A stretch of DNA of 64,000 nt from Aquisalinus flavus (lineage in GTDB: Bacteria > Pseudomonadota > Alphaproteobacteria > Caulobacterales > Parvularculaceae), in NCBI RefSeq assembly GCF_022559625.1, contig NZ_CP042288.1, positions 124,001 to 188,000 on the forward strand, read 5' to 3'. The position numbers and the translations under genes were made by a program. The notes beneath the pieces were generated by a model. It saw only the letters and a program-made list of their open reading frames with translations. It did no database searches and was not told the DNA's origin. This document shows positions 36,604-47,148 of the stretch, one piece after another (position 1 is the first letter of the stretch; each line of letters begins with the position of its first letter).

Positions 36604-37658
36604 TCCTCATCTGCCGGCAGGGACCGCATATCGGGTGCACGGGTCAGCAGCTTGCCGAGCGAGAATGTCATCATCCCCGCCATCGCCCGCCACGACATGA
36701 TGCGGTTTTCCTGCAGATCACGGCGTGCCGCCCAGGCATCCCCTGCCTTGAAGAACCCGTCGATCATGCCGCGCCAATAGGCACCGGCAACGCCCAGCGG
36801 CACGGCCCGGGCAAGGAAGAACACATTCGCCAGCACGTGGACCGGGAACATCAGCCAGATCAGCGGCGCAGGCATGCAGCGGATGAAGGTCCAGATCCGG
36901 TTGCGCGTCCCGTGATAGACGGTAAAGGCGCTGCGCCGCCCGGTAATGCCAGACCCCTCATGCAGGATCGTTGCGTCATGCACGAGCACGGCGCGTTCAT
37001 CCATCAGCCGCGCGCGGAAGCCGAAATCCACGTCCTCGTTGTAACAGAAAAAGCTTTCCTCGAATCCGCCGAGGTTCCGGAACAGATCGGCGTGGTACAG
37101 GCACGCTGCGGCGCAGGGCGCGAAGATTTCCTCGTCCTGCATCGGGATCAGCGCCGTACTCGCGCCATAGCCGCCGCGCCAGGCAATACCGCTGGCGTGA
37201 TAGACATCGCCAAGGCCGTCGAGCCGGTCGCGATCGGCCATGTCGATCTGAACCGAGCCGAACAGTTTCACCCCCGGATGGCGCTGCGTCGCCTCGATCA
37301 GCCGCCCGAGCCAGTCGGGCCGCACCATGGTGTCGGGGTTGAGCAGGGCGAGCCACGTGCCCGTGGCCGCCTGCGCCGCCCGGTTCATGCCGCCGGCAAA
37401 GCCGAGATTGCTGCCCGCCTCGACCACTATCGCATTGTCCGGCAGGCTCTGGGCCGCGACCGAGCCGTCATCCGAGCCATTGTCGAGCAGGATGATCTCG
37501 AAGTCGCTGAAACTCTGGGATGACAGGGCTGCGAGGCAGCGCGACAGTCTTTGCACGCCGGTATTGTAGCTGACGATCAGCACCGAAACCGCGGGCACCG
37601 TGGCGGTGCCTCCCGCGGTGCGATCAACAGTCTGTGATGATGGGTAAGGCTCTGACAT
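36600..37658 (-). CDS. Glycosyltransferase family 2 protein (rhamnosyltransferase-like)
   Basis: 352 residues. The GT-A N-terminus VSVLIVSYNTGVQRLSRCLAALSSQSF, donor-binding DNGSDDGS, LNPDTMVRPDWL and acceptor-side FCYNEDVDFGFRAR match inverting GT2 enzymes of the WbbL/RfbF group. Two C-terminal hydrophobic stretches (LIWLMFPVHVLANVFFLARAV; MAGMMTFSLGKLL) probably attach it to the membrane. ATG 37658 has a close GGAG; the frame stays open upstream into the antisense of the next gene, which is not coding. A lone gene, with no polysaccharide cluster here. Confidence 0.88.
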   Translation of the reverse strand: MSEPYPSSQTVDRTAGGTATVPAVSVLIVSYNTGVQRLSRCLAALSSQSFSDFEIILLDNGSDDGSVAAQSLPDNAIVVEAGSNLGFAGGMNRAAQAATGTWLALLNPDTMVRPDWLGRLIEATQRHPGVKLFGSVQIDMADRDRLDGLGDVYHASGIAWRGGYGASTALIPMQDEEIFAPCAAACLYHADLFRNLGGFEESFFCYNEDVDFGFRARLMDERAVLVHDATILHEGSGITGRRSAFTVYHGTRNRIWTFIRCMPAPLIWLMFPVHVLANVFFLARAVPLGVAGAYWRGMIDGFFKAGDAWAARRDLQENRIMSWRAMAGMMTFSLGKLLTRAPDMRSLPADED

Positions 37659-37772
37659 CACTCCGGTTTCGGTTCGATCACACTGTGCATAACGGTTGCA
37701 GGGACCCTTTGTCTGCGACAGACTAGGCCCTGAAACAAGCCAAAAAGACGACCCATAGGAAGGAAGACCCAC

Positions 37773-39527
37773 ATGCAAGGCCTGATGATGGACACCCCCC
37801 TGTTGATTTCGGGGATTTTGAAGCATGCCGTGCGCACCTTCGCCGACCAGGAGATCGTGACCAGCCTCGTCGAGGGCGGCAAGCACCGCTATACCTACAA
37901 ACAGGCCGAGGAGCGCATCTGCCAGCTCGCCCACGCGCTGCAGAAAATGGGCGTCAGGACCGGCGACCGGATCGGCGTGATCGGCTGGAACACGCACCGC
38001 CAGCTCGAGCTGTATTATGCGATCAGCTCGATCGGCGCGGTCTGCCACACGATCAATCCGCGACTCGGACCGGAAAATGCCGGTTTCGTCATCAACCATG
38101 CCGGCGACCGGTTCATGTTCTACGACATCACCTTTGCGCCGCTGGTCGAGGCGCTCAGCCCGCATCTGAAAACGGTCGAGAACTATGTGGTGATGACCGA
38201 CAAGGCCCATGCGCCGGAGTCGAAGCTGAACCCGCAAACCTATGAAGAGCTGATCGCCGGCGAGGAGAAGACCTTCGACTGGCCTCTGTTCGACGAGAAC
38301 ACGGCAAGCGGAATGTGCTACACCTCCGGCACGACGGGCCAGCCCAAGGGCGTGCTCTATTCCCATCGCTCGACGGTGATCCAGACCTTCGTCACCTCGC
38401 TCGCGACCTCCTTCGGCGCAGACCATACCGACACGATCCTGCCGGTCGTGCCGATGTTCCATGTCAACGCCTGGAACGTGCCGTACTCGGCGCTGATGGG
38501 CGGGGCGAAGCTGGTGCTGCCGGGGCCGGGCATGGATGGCGAGAGCCTGCACACGCTGATCGAGGAGGAGGGGGTGACCTATTCCCTCGGTGTACCGACG
38601 ATCTGGCTCGGCCTGCTCGGCTATATCAACGGCGCGGGCAAGACCTTCAGCACCATGAAATACACTCTTGTCGGCGGCGCCGCCCTGTCGGAGAAGATCG
38701 TCAAGGGCTACGAGGCCCACGGCGTGCGCGTGCGCCAGGGCTGGGGCATGACGGAAATGTCGCCGACCGGCACGGTCAATTTCGAGGAAAAGGGCTTCTA
38801 TGACCAGCCCCAGGAAGAGCGCATCCCGAAACAGCTCAAACAGGGCAAGGCGCTGCCCTTTGTCGAGATGCGGCTGGTCTCCGAAGACGGCAGGATCCTG
38901 CCCCATGATGGCGAGACATCGGGCCATCTGCAGGTGCGCGGGCCCTCGATCCTGTCTGCCTATTACAAGTATGACGGCGATACGCTGACCGCCGATGGCT
39001 GGTTCGACACCGGCGACGTTGCCGTCATCGATCCGGAAGGCATGATGTCGATTACCGACCGGGCCAAGGATGTGATCAAGTCCGGCGGCGAGTGGATCTC
39101 CACCATCGATATCGAGAATGCGGCGCTGTCGCATCCGCAGGTCGTCAACGCCGCCGTCATCGGCATCGCCCATCCGAAATGGGACGAGCGCCCGCTGCTG
39201 ATCTGCCAGCCGGCGCCGGACACCAATCCGGATGCGGAGGAAGTGCGTCAGTTCGTCTGCAAGCTGGTGCCGAAGATCTCCTGCCCCGACGCGGTGGAAT
39301 TCGTGAAGGAAATCCCCATCGGCGCGACCGGCAAGGTGCTGAAGACCAAGCTGCGCGAGATGTTCAGGGACTACGTGCTGCCGGAATTGCGCGAAGGCGG
39401 CTCAGCCCCTGCGCAAACCTCCAGCTCCAATGATGCAACGGAGCTGGAGATGACGCGCACGGCCAATACCAGGCCGGGCTCTACTCGTCCTCAGTCTGGT
39501 CCGTTTTCTTTCTTCCGCCGAAAATAG
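37773..39527 (+). CDS. Medium/long-chain fatty acid--CoA ligase
   Basis: 584 residues, adenylate-forming enzyme of the AlkK/FadD-like group: [20 protein letters not shown] (P-loop), [46 protein letters not shown] and [17 protein letters not shown] (catalytic Lys). The family normally ends near residue 540. Here a Ser/Thr-rich tail ([20 protein letters not shown]...) adds about 40 residues, and its last 47 bp overlap the end of asmA on the other strand. It is not closely similar to the ligase at 19.7 kb, so the cell has at least two acyl activators in this window. Confidence 0.92.
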   Translation: MQGLMMDTPLLISGILKHAVRTFADQEIVTSLVEGGKHRYTYKQAEERICQLAHALQKMGVRTGDRIGVIGWNTHRQLELYYAISSIGAVCHTINPRLGPENAGFVINHAGDRFMFYDITFAPLVEALSPHLKTVENYVVMTDKAHAPESKLNPQTYEELIAGEEKTFDWPLFDENTASGMCYTSGTTGQPKGVLYSHRSTVIQTFVTSLATSFGADHTDTILPVVPMFHVNAWNVPYSALMGGAKLVLPGPGMDGESLHTLIEEEGVTYSLGVPTIWLGLLGYINGAGKTFSTMKYTLVGGAALSEKIVKGYEAHGVRVRQGWGMTEMSPTGTVNFEEKGFYDQPQEERIPKQLKQGKALPFVEMRLVSEDGRILPHDGETSGHLQVRGPSILSAYYKYDGDTLTADGWFDTGDVAVIDPEGMMSITDRAKDVIKSGGEWISTIDIENAALSHPQVVNAAVIGIAHPKWDERPLLICQPAPDTNPDAEEVRQFVCKLVPKISCPDAVEFVKEIPIGATGKVLKTKLREMFRDYVLPELREGGSAPAQTSSSNDATELEMTRTANTRPGSTRPQSGPFSFFRRK

Positions 39528-41688
39528 CATCGAGGGCGCGCTCTTTCAGCTGGTCCTCGACTGATTTTTCCTCTTCCTCGTCCTCTTCTTCAGGGGCGAG
39601 GTTTGCCTCTTCATCGGTACCGTCTTCGGCGATGCCTTCCTCGCCTTCGGCGGGGGCGGTGCCGGGCCGGGTCAGGCCAAGGGCCTTTTCCAGCTCCGAG
39701 CGGGCGCGGTTCTGCAGCGCGTCCTGGACGCTTTCGCCGTTACCGACGTCGACGCCGTTCTTGTTGAGCAGGTTCTTGATCCGGCCCGAGGCGACTTCCT
39801 GCAGCAGCACCTGCGTATTGAACCCGACCGTCGGCTCGTTGAACGTACCGCCGATCATCAGGGGCAGGTTCAGTTGCCGCCCGGTCTCGTCCTCGAGGCT
39901 CTGGAACACGGTCGGGATGAAGGCCATGTCGATCGTCTGTGTCGGCAGGTTTACCGTGCCGTCGCCGGAGATCATGTAGAGCGGTCCGCGCAGCAGGATG
40001 TTCTGGGAACTGACGACCCCGCTGGAGATCGAGAAAGGCGATTGCAGCTGGTTGAACTGCGTCTCCGAGCTTTGCCCGCGGGCTTCGGAAACAGCCGTGA
40101 CCAGCACTTGCGGGTTGAAGCTGAACTGGCCGTCCTCCGCCGACAGGCCGGAGATGAGCGTCGACGCCGTCTGAATGATCTTGCCCAGATCGATGCCTTC
40201 CATCGCGCCCTCGTCGAGGGCAATTGTGCCCTGACCGTTCAGGGCATTGATCATCGCCGCCACATTGTTGCCGCCGGTCGACAGGTTTGCCTGGACACCG
40301 CCGATACCTGTCAGCCGGTTGAGGCCAAGCACGTCCTCGGCGAAGCTCTGGGCGTTCAGGCCTTTCAGGTCGAGCACGCTTTCGACCCGCGGCGTGTTAC
40401 CCGCGGCGTTGACCATGACCGATGCGCTGCCGCCGCCATCATAGAGGTTGACCTCGTTCAGATTGGCATTGAGCACGCCATTATTGATGCGCAGGCCCAG
40501 CTGGCTGCGGCCGAATTTCATCGTCGGCAGGGTGATCCCCTCCGTCGTCGCCGTGATGTCGGCATTGACGGCATTGAGCGCCGAGAAGTCGATCGGCGTT
40601 GTCGGCCAGGCCGGGAAGCCGGCATTCTTGTCTTCGCGGTTCGCCTTCTGCGCTTCCGTTTCCGGTGGCAGGTAAGGGGTCAGGTCCATTTGCGACAGGG
40701 CAATGTCGCCGGTCACTGTCGGCTTGGCGCCGCCCCACGCAAAGGCGAGATCGCCATTGCCGGTGATCTGATCAAAGGTGATGTCGGCGCCGGTAAAGGA
40801 CAGGCGCTCATCCGTACCCGCCATATCGCCGCTCAGTTTCAGCCGGTCGAAGCCCTGGTCGACATCGATCCCCATGCCCAGCGTCGCCAGCAGGCTTTTC
40901 AGCGACGGCGCATCGATGTCGAGCTGGCCATCATAGGACAGCGCGCCGCCGGCGAGATTGATATCGGCATCGACGACATTGTCCTCGACGGAGAAGTCGA
41001 GGCCGATCACCGTCGCGGCGTTGTTCATCAGGCTGCGCGGCGTGGTGATGGTGGCATCCAGCGTTGCCGGACGGCCCTGGAAGGTCATCGTGCCATCGGC
41101 CGACAATGTCTCGTCGAGGGAGGCGAGTTCGATCTCGATATCGGCGTCGCGCGCCTCGAAGGTCTGGTCGCTGGCCCGGTCGCGATAGACGATCACGCCA
41201 TCGATGATACGCACATCACCAAGGCGGATATCCTTGAGCGGGCCATCGCCGCCCTCGCTTGTCCCGGCCTCGGCCTCGGCCTGTCCGGCGGCGGTATCGT
41301 CCGCGCCGAGCGCCCAGTTGACCTCGCCATCGGCGCGGCGCTCGAGATAGATTTCCGGTTCGGTCAGCACGAAGCGGTCGATCTCGACATTGCCGGAGAA
41401 CAGCGGAAACAGCTTCACGCCGATATCGGCACTGCCGACGGAGACGAACTGCGCGTCGGTCATGCCCTCGGCATTGGCGATGATCAGAGTGTTGACGGTG
41501 AAGGCCGGGTTGGGGAACAGCGCCGCCTTCGGCACGTCGCCGATCGTGACCGCGCGGCCCAGCATGGCGCTCGCTTCACGCTCCAGCCTGTCCTTGTAGG
41601 CCGAGGCCGGGATGAACATCGGTGCGACCAGCAGGCCGATGACGATGAGAGCGATAAGGGCACCGAGCCCGGCGAGAATCTTGCGCAT
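39481..41688 (-). CDS. AsmA-family protein
   Basis: 735 residues. An N-terminal membrane anchor (ILAGLGALIALIVIGLLVAPMFIP) is followed by AsmA motifs (YKDRLEREASAMLGRAVTIGDVPKAALFPNPAFTVNTLIIAN) and a long periplasmic beta-rich groove ending in the conserved GGTFNEPTVGFN. AsmA-like proteins bridge the inner and outer membranes and take part in phospholipid transport. The C-terminus is a very acidic tail (EEDEEEEKSVEDQ) then a basic end. Its 3' end overlaps the convergent ligase gene by 47 bp. Confidence 0.9.
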   Translation of the reverse strand: MRKILAGLGALIALIVIGLLVAPMFIPASAYKDRLEREASAMLGRAVTIGDVPKAALFPNPAFTVNTLIIANAEGMTDAQFVSVGSADIGVKLFPLFSGNVEIDRFVLTEPEIYLERRADGEVNWALGADDTAAGQAEAEAGTSEGGDGPLKDIRLGDVRIIDGVIVYRDRASDQTFEARDADIEIELASLDETLSADGTMTFQGRPATLDATITTPRSLMNNAATVIGLDFSVEDNVVDADINLAGGALSYDGQLDIDAPSLKSLLATLGMGIDVDQGFDRLKLSGDMAGTDERLSFTGADITFDQITGNGDLAFAWGGAKPTVTGDIALSQMDLTPYLPPETEAQKANREDKNAGFPAWPTTPIDFSALNAVNADITATTEGITLPTMKFGRSQLGLRINNGVLNANLNEVNLYDGGGSASVMVNAAGNTPRVESVLDLKGLNAQSFAEDVLGLNRLTGIGGVQANLSTGGNNVAAMINALNGQGTIALDEGAMEGIDLGKIIQTASTLISGLSAEDGQFSFNPQVLVTAVSEARGQSSETQFNQLQSPFSISSGVVSSQNILLRGPLYMISGDGTVNLPTQTIDMAFIPTVFQSLEDETGRQLNLPLMIGGTFNEPTVGFNTQVLLQEVASGRIKNLLNKNGVDVGNGESVQDALQNRARSELEKALGLTRPGTAPAEGEEGIAEDGTDEEANLAPEEEDEEEEKSVEDQLKERALDAIFGGRKKTDQTEDE

Positions 41689-41797
41689 TGTCTGTTCCTC
41701 TCAAATCCGCCCGACATCTCTGTCTAGGGCGCAACTGTGCCGCTATTGTGACAGCAAACGCGCTGCGCCTGAAACGGTATCTGCAACACGGTCTAAA

Positions 41798-41992
41798 CTA
41801 GCCCTTGCGGCCGGCATGACGCGCCTGTTCCGCCGCAGCCATGATCTCTTCGGCAATCTCGATGGCGTCGGCCGGCTCGAAATCCATCGGCAGGTCGACA
41901 CTGCCGGACGATATATAGAGCCGGACCATGCCCTGATCCGTCGCGCCGATCTGCAGGTCGGCCGCTTCATCGCTTTGCTTGTTGATACCCAT
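41798..41992 (-). CDS. Small conserved protein (DUF6324-like)
   Basis: 64 residues: MGINKQSDEAADLQIGATDQ, VRLYISSGSVDLPMDFEP, then a helix ADAIEIAEEIMAAAEQARHAG. The beta-beta-helix plan and the opening MGIN.QSD..A..QIG match a small alphaproteobacterial family that I recall as DUF6324; the name is from memory. AAAGGA lies 8 bp before the ATG. Function unknown. No gene is seen in the 216 bp between it and recA. Confidence 0.75.
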   Translation of the reverse strand: MGINKQSDEAADLQIGATDQGMVRLYISSGSVDLPMDFEPADAIEIAEEIMAAAEQARHAGRKG

Positions 41993-42131
41993 CGTCGATT
42001 TCCTTTCTTGTCTGCCGCGTATTTAGCATCCCGGCGCAAGAATCATAGTACCCGTATTGATATCGTCCAACGGCCTAAAACAAAAATAGAACAAATTCCA
42101 AAAAGCAAATATTTTCAGGGCATTAACCCTA

Positions 42132-42160
42132 TTGCGCAATGAGAACAAAACTGGTACAAT
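42132..42160 (+). promoter_or_regulatory. recA promoter with LexA-type SOS box
   Basis: TTGCGC (42132-42137) and TACAAT (42155-42160) are separated by 17 bp. Overlapping the -10 element is GAAC-N7-GTAC at 42143-42157, one base from the alphaproteobacterial LexA pattern GAAC-N7-GAAC. LexA bound there would block RNA polymerase. Confidence 0.6.
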
Positions 42161-42208
42161 CAGAAACAGTTTGAGCGATAACACAAGTCATGAGAGAAGA
42201 GGCGGCAT

Positions 42209-43294
42209 ATGGCAAAAAGTAATTTCAAGGTGGTTGAAGGCGGGGAAATGGACAAGAAAAAGGCGCTCGAGGCGGCCCTGTCGCAGATCGACAAGGCATT
42301 CGGCAAGGGCTCGGTCATGCGGCTGGGCGAGAAGGACAAGATCGTCGAGATCGAATCGATTTCGACCGGCTCCCTCGGCCTTGACATCGCGCTTGGTATT
42401 GGCGGCCTGCCCAAGGGCCGGGTCATTGAAATCTATGGGCCGGAAAGCTCGGGCAAGACGACCCTGGCGCTCCATGTCGCCGCCGAGACGCAGAAAAAGG
42501 GCGGTGTTGCCGCCTTCATCGATGCCGAGCACGCGCTTGACCCGATCTATGCCCGCAAGCTGGGCGTCAGACTCGAGGACCTCCTGATCTCGCAGCCCGA
42601 CACGGGCGAGCAGGCGCTGGAGATCGCCGACACGCTGGTGCGTTCCGGCGCGGTCGATGTCCTGATCATCGACTCGGTCGCAGCGCTGACCCCGCGCGCC
42701 GAGCTGGAAGGCGAGATGGGCGATTCGCTGCCCGGCCTTCAGGCCCGCCTGATGAGCCAGGCGCTGCGCAAGCTGACCGGCTCGATCTCCAAGTCCAATT
42801 GCATGGTCATCTTCATCAACCAGATCCGGATGAAGATCGGCGTCATGTTCGGCTCGCCGGAGACGACCACCGGCGGCAACGCGCTCAAATTCTATGCCTC
42901 CGTCCGCCTCGATATCCGCCGCATCGGCTCGATCAAGCAGCGCGAGGAATATGTCGGCAACCAGACCCGGGTGAAGGTGGTCAAGAACAAGGTCGCGCCG
43001 CCGTTCAAGCAGGTCGAGTTCGACATCATGTTTGGCGAGGGCGTGTCGAAGACCGGCGAACTGGTCGATCTCGGCGTGCTCGCCAATGTCGTGGAAAAAT
43101 CCGGCTCCTGGTATTCCTACAATTCCGAGCGCATCGGCCAGGGCCGCGAGAACGCCAAGCAGTTCCTGAAAGAGCACCCGGAAATCGCCGACCAGATCGA
43201 GCACGCCGTGCGTCAGAATGCCGGCCTGATCGCCGAGGACATGCTGGTGCAGCCCGGCGGTGAGGATGACATGACCATCGAGGCCGAAGCCTGA
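42209..43294 (+). CDS. recA: Recombinase RecA
   Basis: 361 residues. Walker A GPESSGKT (77-84), the MAW region with the DNA-binding loops ([52 protein letters not shown]) and the C-terminal domain are complete. It forms filaments on single-stranded DNA, drives homologous pairing and stimulates LexA self-cleavage. The acidic C-terminal end ([12 protein letters not shown]) is usual. It has a separate promoter with an SOS box and its own terminator. Confidence 0.98.
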   Translation: MAKSNFKVVEGGEMDKKKALEAALSQIDKAFGKGSVMRLGEKDKIVEIESISTGSLGLDIALGIGGLPKGRVIEIYGPESSGKTTLALHVAAETQKKGGVAAFIDAEHALDPIYARKLGVRLEDLLISQPDTGEQALEIADTLVRSGAVDVLIIDSVAALTPRAELEGEMGDSLPGLQARLMSQALRKLTGSISKSNCMVIFINQIRMKIGVMFGSPETTTGGNALKFYASVRLDIRRIGSIKQREEYVGNQTRVKVVKNKVAPPFKQVEFDIMFGEGVSKTGELVDLGVLANVVEKSGSWYSYNSERIGQGRENAKQFLKEHPEIADQIEHAVRQNAGLIAEDMLVQPGGEDDMTIEAEA

Positions 43295-43320
43295 TCCCGT
43301 TTCGGACTGAATGATTGGGA

Positions 43321-43352
43321 AGGCACCGGTCCGGCAGGGCCGGTGCCTTTTT
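43321..43352 (+). terminator. Rho-independent terminator after recA
   Basis: AGGCACCGG (43321-43329) pairs with CCGGTGCCT (43340-43348), followed by T5. Downstream, 43353-43584 shows no gene; a weak TTGCTT-17-TAAATC (43548-43576) could be the alaS promoter, which would put the transcript start almost at the alaS ATG. Confidence 0.9.
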
Positions 43353-43584
43353 CAGTGCGCAGCGGCCGCTCGTCTCTCTGGCCCGCCGCCCTCCGGCCCG
43401 CCGCAAAATCCTCTCGCTGCTGCGCGCGCGCGACGACCCTCACCATGCGCGCTCCGCTGGGGGCGCGAAAAGCGCCGCGGCCTGCCCGGCCAGGCGGCTT
43501 CCGCCAGTCCTGAGACCCGGTACCAGGACCCAGCGCCAAGAGAACTATTGCTTGTCGCCCCGCGCCCGATTAAATCAGGTCGCT

Positions 43585-46242
43585 ATGACAAGTGTAAATG
43601 ACATTCGCTCCGCCTTTCTCGATTTCTACGCCGGTCGCGGCCATGAAAAGGTCCAGTCTGCGCCGCTCGTGCCGCAGAACGACCCGACGCTGATGTTCGT
43701 CAATGCCGGCATGGTGCCGTTCAAGAACGTCTTCACCGGCGCGGAACAGCGCGACTATTCGCGCGCGACCTCATCGCAGAAATGCGTGCGCGCCGGGGGC
43801 AAGCATAACGACCTCGACAATGTCGGCTACACCGCCCGCCACCACACTTTCTTCGAGATGCTCGGCAATTTCTCCTTTGGCGACTATTTCAAGGAAGAGG
43901 CGATCGAGAGCGCGTGGACCCTGGTCACGAAGGAGTTCGGCCTCGATCCGGCAAAGCTGTTCGTCACCATCTACCACACAGATGACGAAGCCGCCGGCCT
44001 GTGGAAGAAGATCGCCGGCTTCGGCGATGACAGGATCATCCGTATTGCGACCTCTGACAATTTCTGGTCGATGGGCGATACCGGCCCGTGCGGGCCTTGC
44101 TCGGAAATCTTCTACGATCACGGCGCCCATATCCCCGGCGGCCCCCCGGGATCGCCGGACGAGGACGGCGACCGCTTTATCGAGATCTGGAACCTCGTCT
44201 TCATGCAGTTCGAGCGCCATGAGGGCGGCAAGCAGACCGACCTGCCCAAGCCCTCCATCGACACCGGCATGGGGCTGGAGCGCATCTCCGCCGTCCTTCA
44301 GGGCGTGCATGACAATTACGATATCGACCTGTTCCGTACCCTGATCGAGGCCTCCTCCGACCTGACCGGCAAGCCGGCTGATGGCGAGTTCACCGCCGCG
44401 CATCGGGTTGTCGCCGACCATCTGCGCGCCTCCTCCTTCCTCATCGCCGATGGCGTCTCGCCGTCCAATGAAGGTCGCGGCTATGTGCTGCGCCGGATCA
44501 TGCGCCGCGCCATGCGCTATGCCCACCATCTGGGGGCAAAAGAGCCGCTGCTCGCGCGCCTCGCGCCGGTGCTGCGCCAGGAAATGGGCAATCACTTCCC
44601 CGAGCTGCATCGCGCATCGAGCCTGATCGAACAGACGCTGCGTTCGGAGGAAGAGAAATTCCATTCGCTGCTCGATCGCGGCCTGAAGATCCTCGCCGAG
44701 GAGACCGCCGGCATGAGCAAGGGCGACAAGCTGCCCGGCGAGACCGCGTTCAAGCTCTATGACACGTTCGGCTTCCCCCTCGACCTGACCCAGGACGCGC
44801 TGCGCCGCGAGGGCTTCGGCGTCGACGAGGATGGCTTTGCCAAGGCAATGGACGCCCAGCGCGCCGCCGCCCGGGCCTCCTGGGCCGGGTCCGGCGAGGA
44901 AGCCACCGACAAGGTCTGGTTCGATATCCGCGCCGAGGCCGGCCCGACCGAATTCATCGGCTATGTCCACACCGACGCCGAAGGCATCGTCAAGGCGATC
45001 GTCAGGGGCGGCGAGATCGTCACGGAAGCCGGCGAGGGCGACGAGGTCGAATTCGTCGTCAACCAGACGCCGTTCTATGCCGAATCCGGCGGCCAGACCG
45101 GCGATACCGGCATGGCGTATACGGATAATGGCGCCGAGATCGAGGTGACGAGCCTGCGCAAGCGCGCCGGTGTCCTGCACGGCCATGGCGGCAGGATCGT
45201 CAAGGGCAGCCTCGCACAAGGCGAGGCCGTGCGTCTCGTCATCGATACCGAACGCCGCAACGCGATCCGCGCCAACCACTCCGGCACGCACCTGGTCCAC
45301 CGGGCGTTGCGCAACGTGCTCGGCGACCACGTCACCCAGAAGGGCTCGCTGGTCCTGCCTGACCGGTTCCGCTTCGACTTCTCGCACAATGCGCCGCTGA
45401 ACGATGACGAGATCGAGCGCATCGAGACGGAAGTCAACCGCGTGATCCGCCAGAACGATGCCGCTGAAACGCGTATCCTGCCCTATGACGACGCGGTCGA
45501 GGCCGGCGCCATGGCGCTGTTCGGCGAGAAATATGATGATGACGTCCGTGTGCTGAGCATGGGGCGCGATCTCGAAGACGCCAGGCGCCCCTATTCGATG
45601 GAGCTGTGCGGCGGCACCCATGTGTCGCGCACCGGCGATGTCGCGCTGTTCACCATCGTCAATGAAGGCGGCGTCGCCGCCGGTATTCGCCGGATCGAGG
45701 CGATGACCGGCGAGGGCGCGCGGCAATATCTGAAAGACGAGGCGCGCAACGCCAGACGCGCCGCAGACGCGCTGAAGACGACGCCGGGCGAACTGGCTGA
45801 CCGGGCCAGGGCGCTGGCCGATGAGCGCCGCAGGCTGGAGCGGGAAGTCACCGAACTGCGCAAGAAAATCGCGCTCGGTGGCGGCTCTGCCAATGGCGCC
45901 GCGCCCTCCGAAGCCGAGGATATCGGCGGTATAAAATTCGTCGGCCGCGTGCTCGACGGCGTGCCGGCGAAGGAACTGCGCGGCATGGTCGATGAAGCCA
46001 AGTCGAAACTTGGAGAGGGCGTCGCCGCCTTCATCGCCGTCAATGACGGCAAGGCCGCGATCACCATCGGCGTCACCGAGGAACTGTCGAAGACACTCTC
46101 GGCAGTCGAACTCGTGCGCGCCGGCGCCGAAGCCATTGGCGGCAAGGGCGGCGGCGGCAGGCCGGACATGGCCCAGGCCGGCGGCCCCAATGGCGCCGAG
46201 GCGGCAAAGGCCATCGACGCGATCCGCGCCGCCATCGGCTGA
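43585..46242 (+). CDS. alaS: Alanyl-tRNA synthetase
   Basis: 885 residues, full length. Class II catalytic domain ([41 protein letters not shown]), the editing domain zinc motifs [11 protein letters not shown] and [11 protein letters not shown], and the C-terminal C-Ala/DHHA1 region ([12 protein letters not shown]) are present. ATG 43585 gives the conserved N-terminus; the frame upstream to 43315 is GC-rich filler. It charges tRNA-Ala and clears mischarged Ser/Gly. Confidence 0.97.
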   Translation: MTSVNDIRSAFLDFYAGRGHEKVQSAPLVPQNDPTLMFVNAGMVPFKNVFTGAEQRDYSRATSSQKCVRAGGKHNDLDNVGYTARHHTFFEMLGNFSFGDYFKEEAIESAWTLVTKEFGLDPAKLFVTIYHTDDEAAGLWKKIAGFGDDRIIRIATSDNFWSMGDTGPCGPCSEIFYDHGAHIPGGPPGSPDEDGDRFIEIWNLVFMQFERHEGGKQTDLPKPSIDTGMGLERISAVLQGVHDNYDIDLFRTLIEASSDLTGKPADGEFTAAHRVVADHLRASSFLIADGVSPSNEGRGYVLRRIMRRAMRYAHHLGAKEPLLARLAPVLRQEMGNHFPELHRASSLIEQTLRSEEEKFHSLLDRGLKILAEETAGMSKGDKLPGETAFKLYDTFGFPLDLTQDALRREGFGVDEDGFAKAMDAQRAAARASWAGSGEEATDKVWFDIRAEAGPTEFIGYVHTDAEGIVKAIVRGGEIVTEAGEGDEVEFVVNQTPFYAESGGQTGDTGMAYTDNGAEIEVTSLRKRAGVLHGHGGRIVKGSLAQGEAVRLVIDTERRNAIRANHSGTHLVHRALRNVLGDHVTQKGSLVLPDRFRFDFSHNAPLNDDEIERIETEVNRVIRQNDAAETRILPYDDAVEAGAMALFGEKYDDDVRVLSMGRDLEDARRPYSMELCGGTHVSRTGDVALFTIVNEGGVAAGIRRIEAMTGEGARQYLKDEARNARRAADALKTTPGELADRARALADERRRLEREVTELRKKIALGGGSANGAAPSEAEDIGGIKFVGRVLDGVPAKELRGMVDEAKSKLGEGVAAFIAVNDGKAAITIGVTEELSKTLSAVELVRAGAEAIGGKGGGGRPDMAQAGGPNGAEAAKAIDAIRAAIG

Positions 46243-46344
46243 TCCATTCCCCTTGCCTGCAGCCGCGACTGACAAAAACCGTTCAGTCGCCGCGCCATCC
46301 GGTTTATGACCAATGGCAGCAAGATGACAGGAAGGGATCAGCAC

Positions 46345-47130
46345 ATGGGCCGTCTCGACGGGAAAAAGGCATTCATCACCGGCGCTGCGCAGGGGCTTGG
46401 CGCCTGTTTTGCGCGCATGTTCGCCGCAGAGGGCGCGCGCGTCGCCCTGACGGACCTGCAGGGCGACAAGGTCGCGCAGACTGCCGGGGCGATCAACGCG
46501 GACTTCCCCGGCGCCGCCGTCGCCTTTGCCCATGACGTGACTGATCACGACCAGTGGACATCAGTGCTGGAACAGGCCAATGAGGCGATGCGCGGCATTT
46601 CCGTGCTGGTCAACAATGCCGGCATCGGCACCATGGCCAATATCGAGGCCGAGACCTGGGAAGGCTATCGCAAGGTCATGGATATCGATCTTGATTCGAT
46701 CTTCATCGGCACCCGGGCGGCGCTGCCCTACCTCAAAAAGAACTCCCCCGCCTCGATCATCAATATCTCCTCCGTCGCCGGACTGATGGCGGACGCGAAC
46801 CTGCTTTCCTATAATGTCGCCAAGGCCGGCGTCGCGATGATGTCGAAATCCGTCGCGCTCCATTGCGCGAAGGCGGGCTACGGCATCACCTGCAATTCGG
46901 TTCACCCGGTCTTCACCCGCACGCCGATCATCGACCCGATCGTGCAGATGGGCGGCGGCGGCGAGGAAGGGGAAGCCAAGCTCTCCCGCGGCATCCCGAT
47001 GAAACGCCTCGGCGAGCCGGAAGAGGTCGGCCACATGGTGGTCTATCTGGCCAGCGACGAGGCAAAATTCGTCACCGGGTCTGAATTCCGCATCGATGGC
47101 GGCATGACGGCCGGGCGGGTGGGGAAGTAA
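46345..47130 (+). CDS. Short-chain dehydrogenase/reductase (SDR)
   Basis: 261 residues, classical SDR: TGAAQGLG at 12-19 (NAD(P)-binding), NNAG at 90-93, catalytic Ser142/143, Tyr156 and Lys160 (SYNVAKAG). Asp at the end of the second strand (LTDLQG) favours NAD. The sequence resembles 3-beta/20-beta-hydroxysteroid and cyclohexanol dehydrogenases. ATG 46345 has AGGAAGGG 8 bp upstream. Its last 171 bp are duplicated at 47916-48086. Confidence 0.93.
   Translation: MGRLDGKKAFITGAAQGLGACFARMFAAEGARVALTDLQGDKVAQTAGAINADFPGAAVAFAHDVTDHDQWTSVLEQANEAMRGISVLVNNAGIGTMANIEAETWEGYRKVMDIDLDSIFIGTRAALPYLKKNSPASIINISSVAGLMADANLLSYNVAKAGVAMMSKSVALHCAKAGYGITCNSVHPVFTRTPIIDPIVQMGGGGEEGEAKLSRGIPMKRLGEPEEVGHMVVYLASDEAKFVTGSEFRIDGGMTAGRVGK
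46960..47130 (+). repeat. 171-bp direct repeat, copy 1 (3' end of the intact SDR)
   Basis: It matches 47916-48086 with six mismatches (offsets 8, 11, 14, 15, 23 and 74); the last 96 bp are identical. Five of the six differences are synonymous and the sixth is Ala/Thr. The copies start 956 bp apart in the same orientation. Confidence 0.97.
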
Positions 47131-47148
47131 AGACACGGTAGAGGTCAC

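Noticed and set aside
43771-46548. 925-codon minus-strand frame
   Set aside because: Antisense of alaS with all AlaRS motifs on the plus strand.
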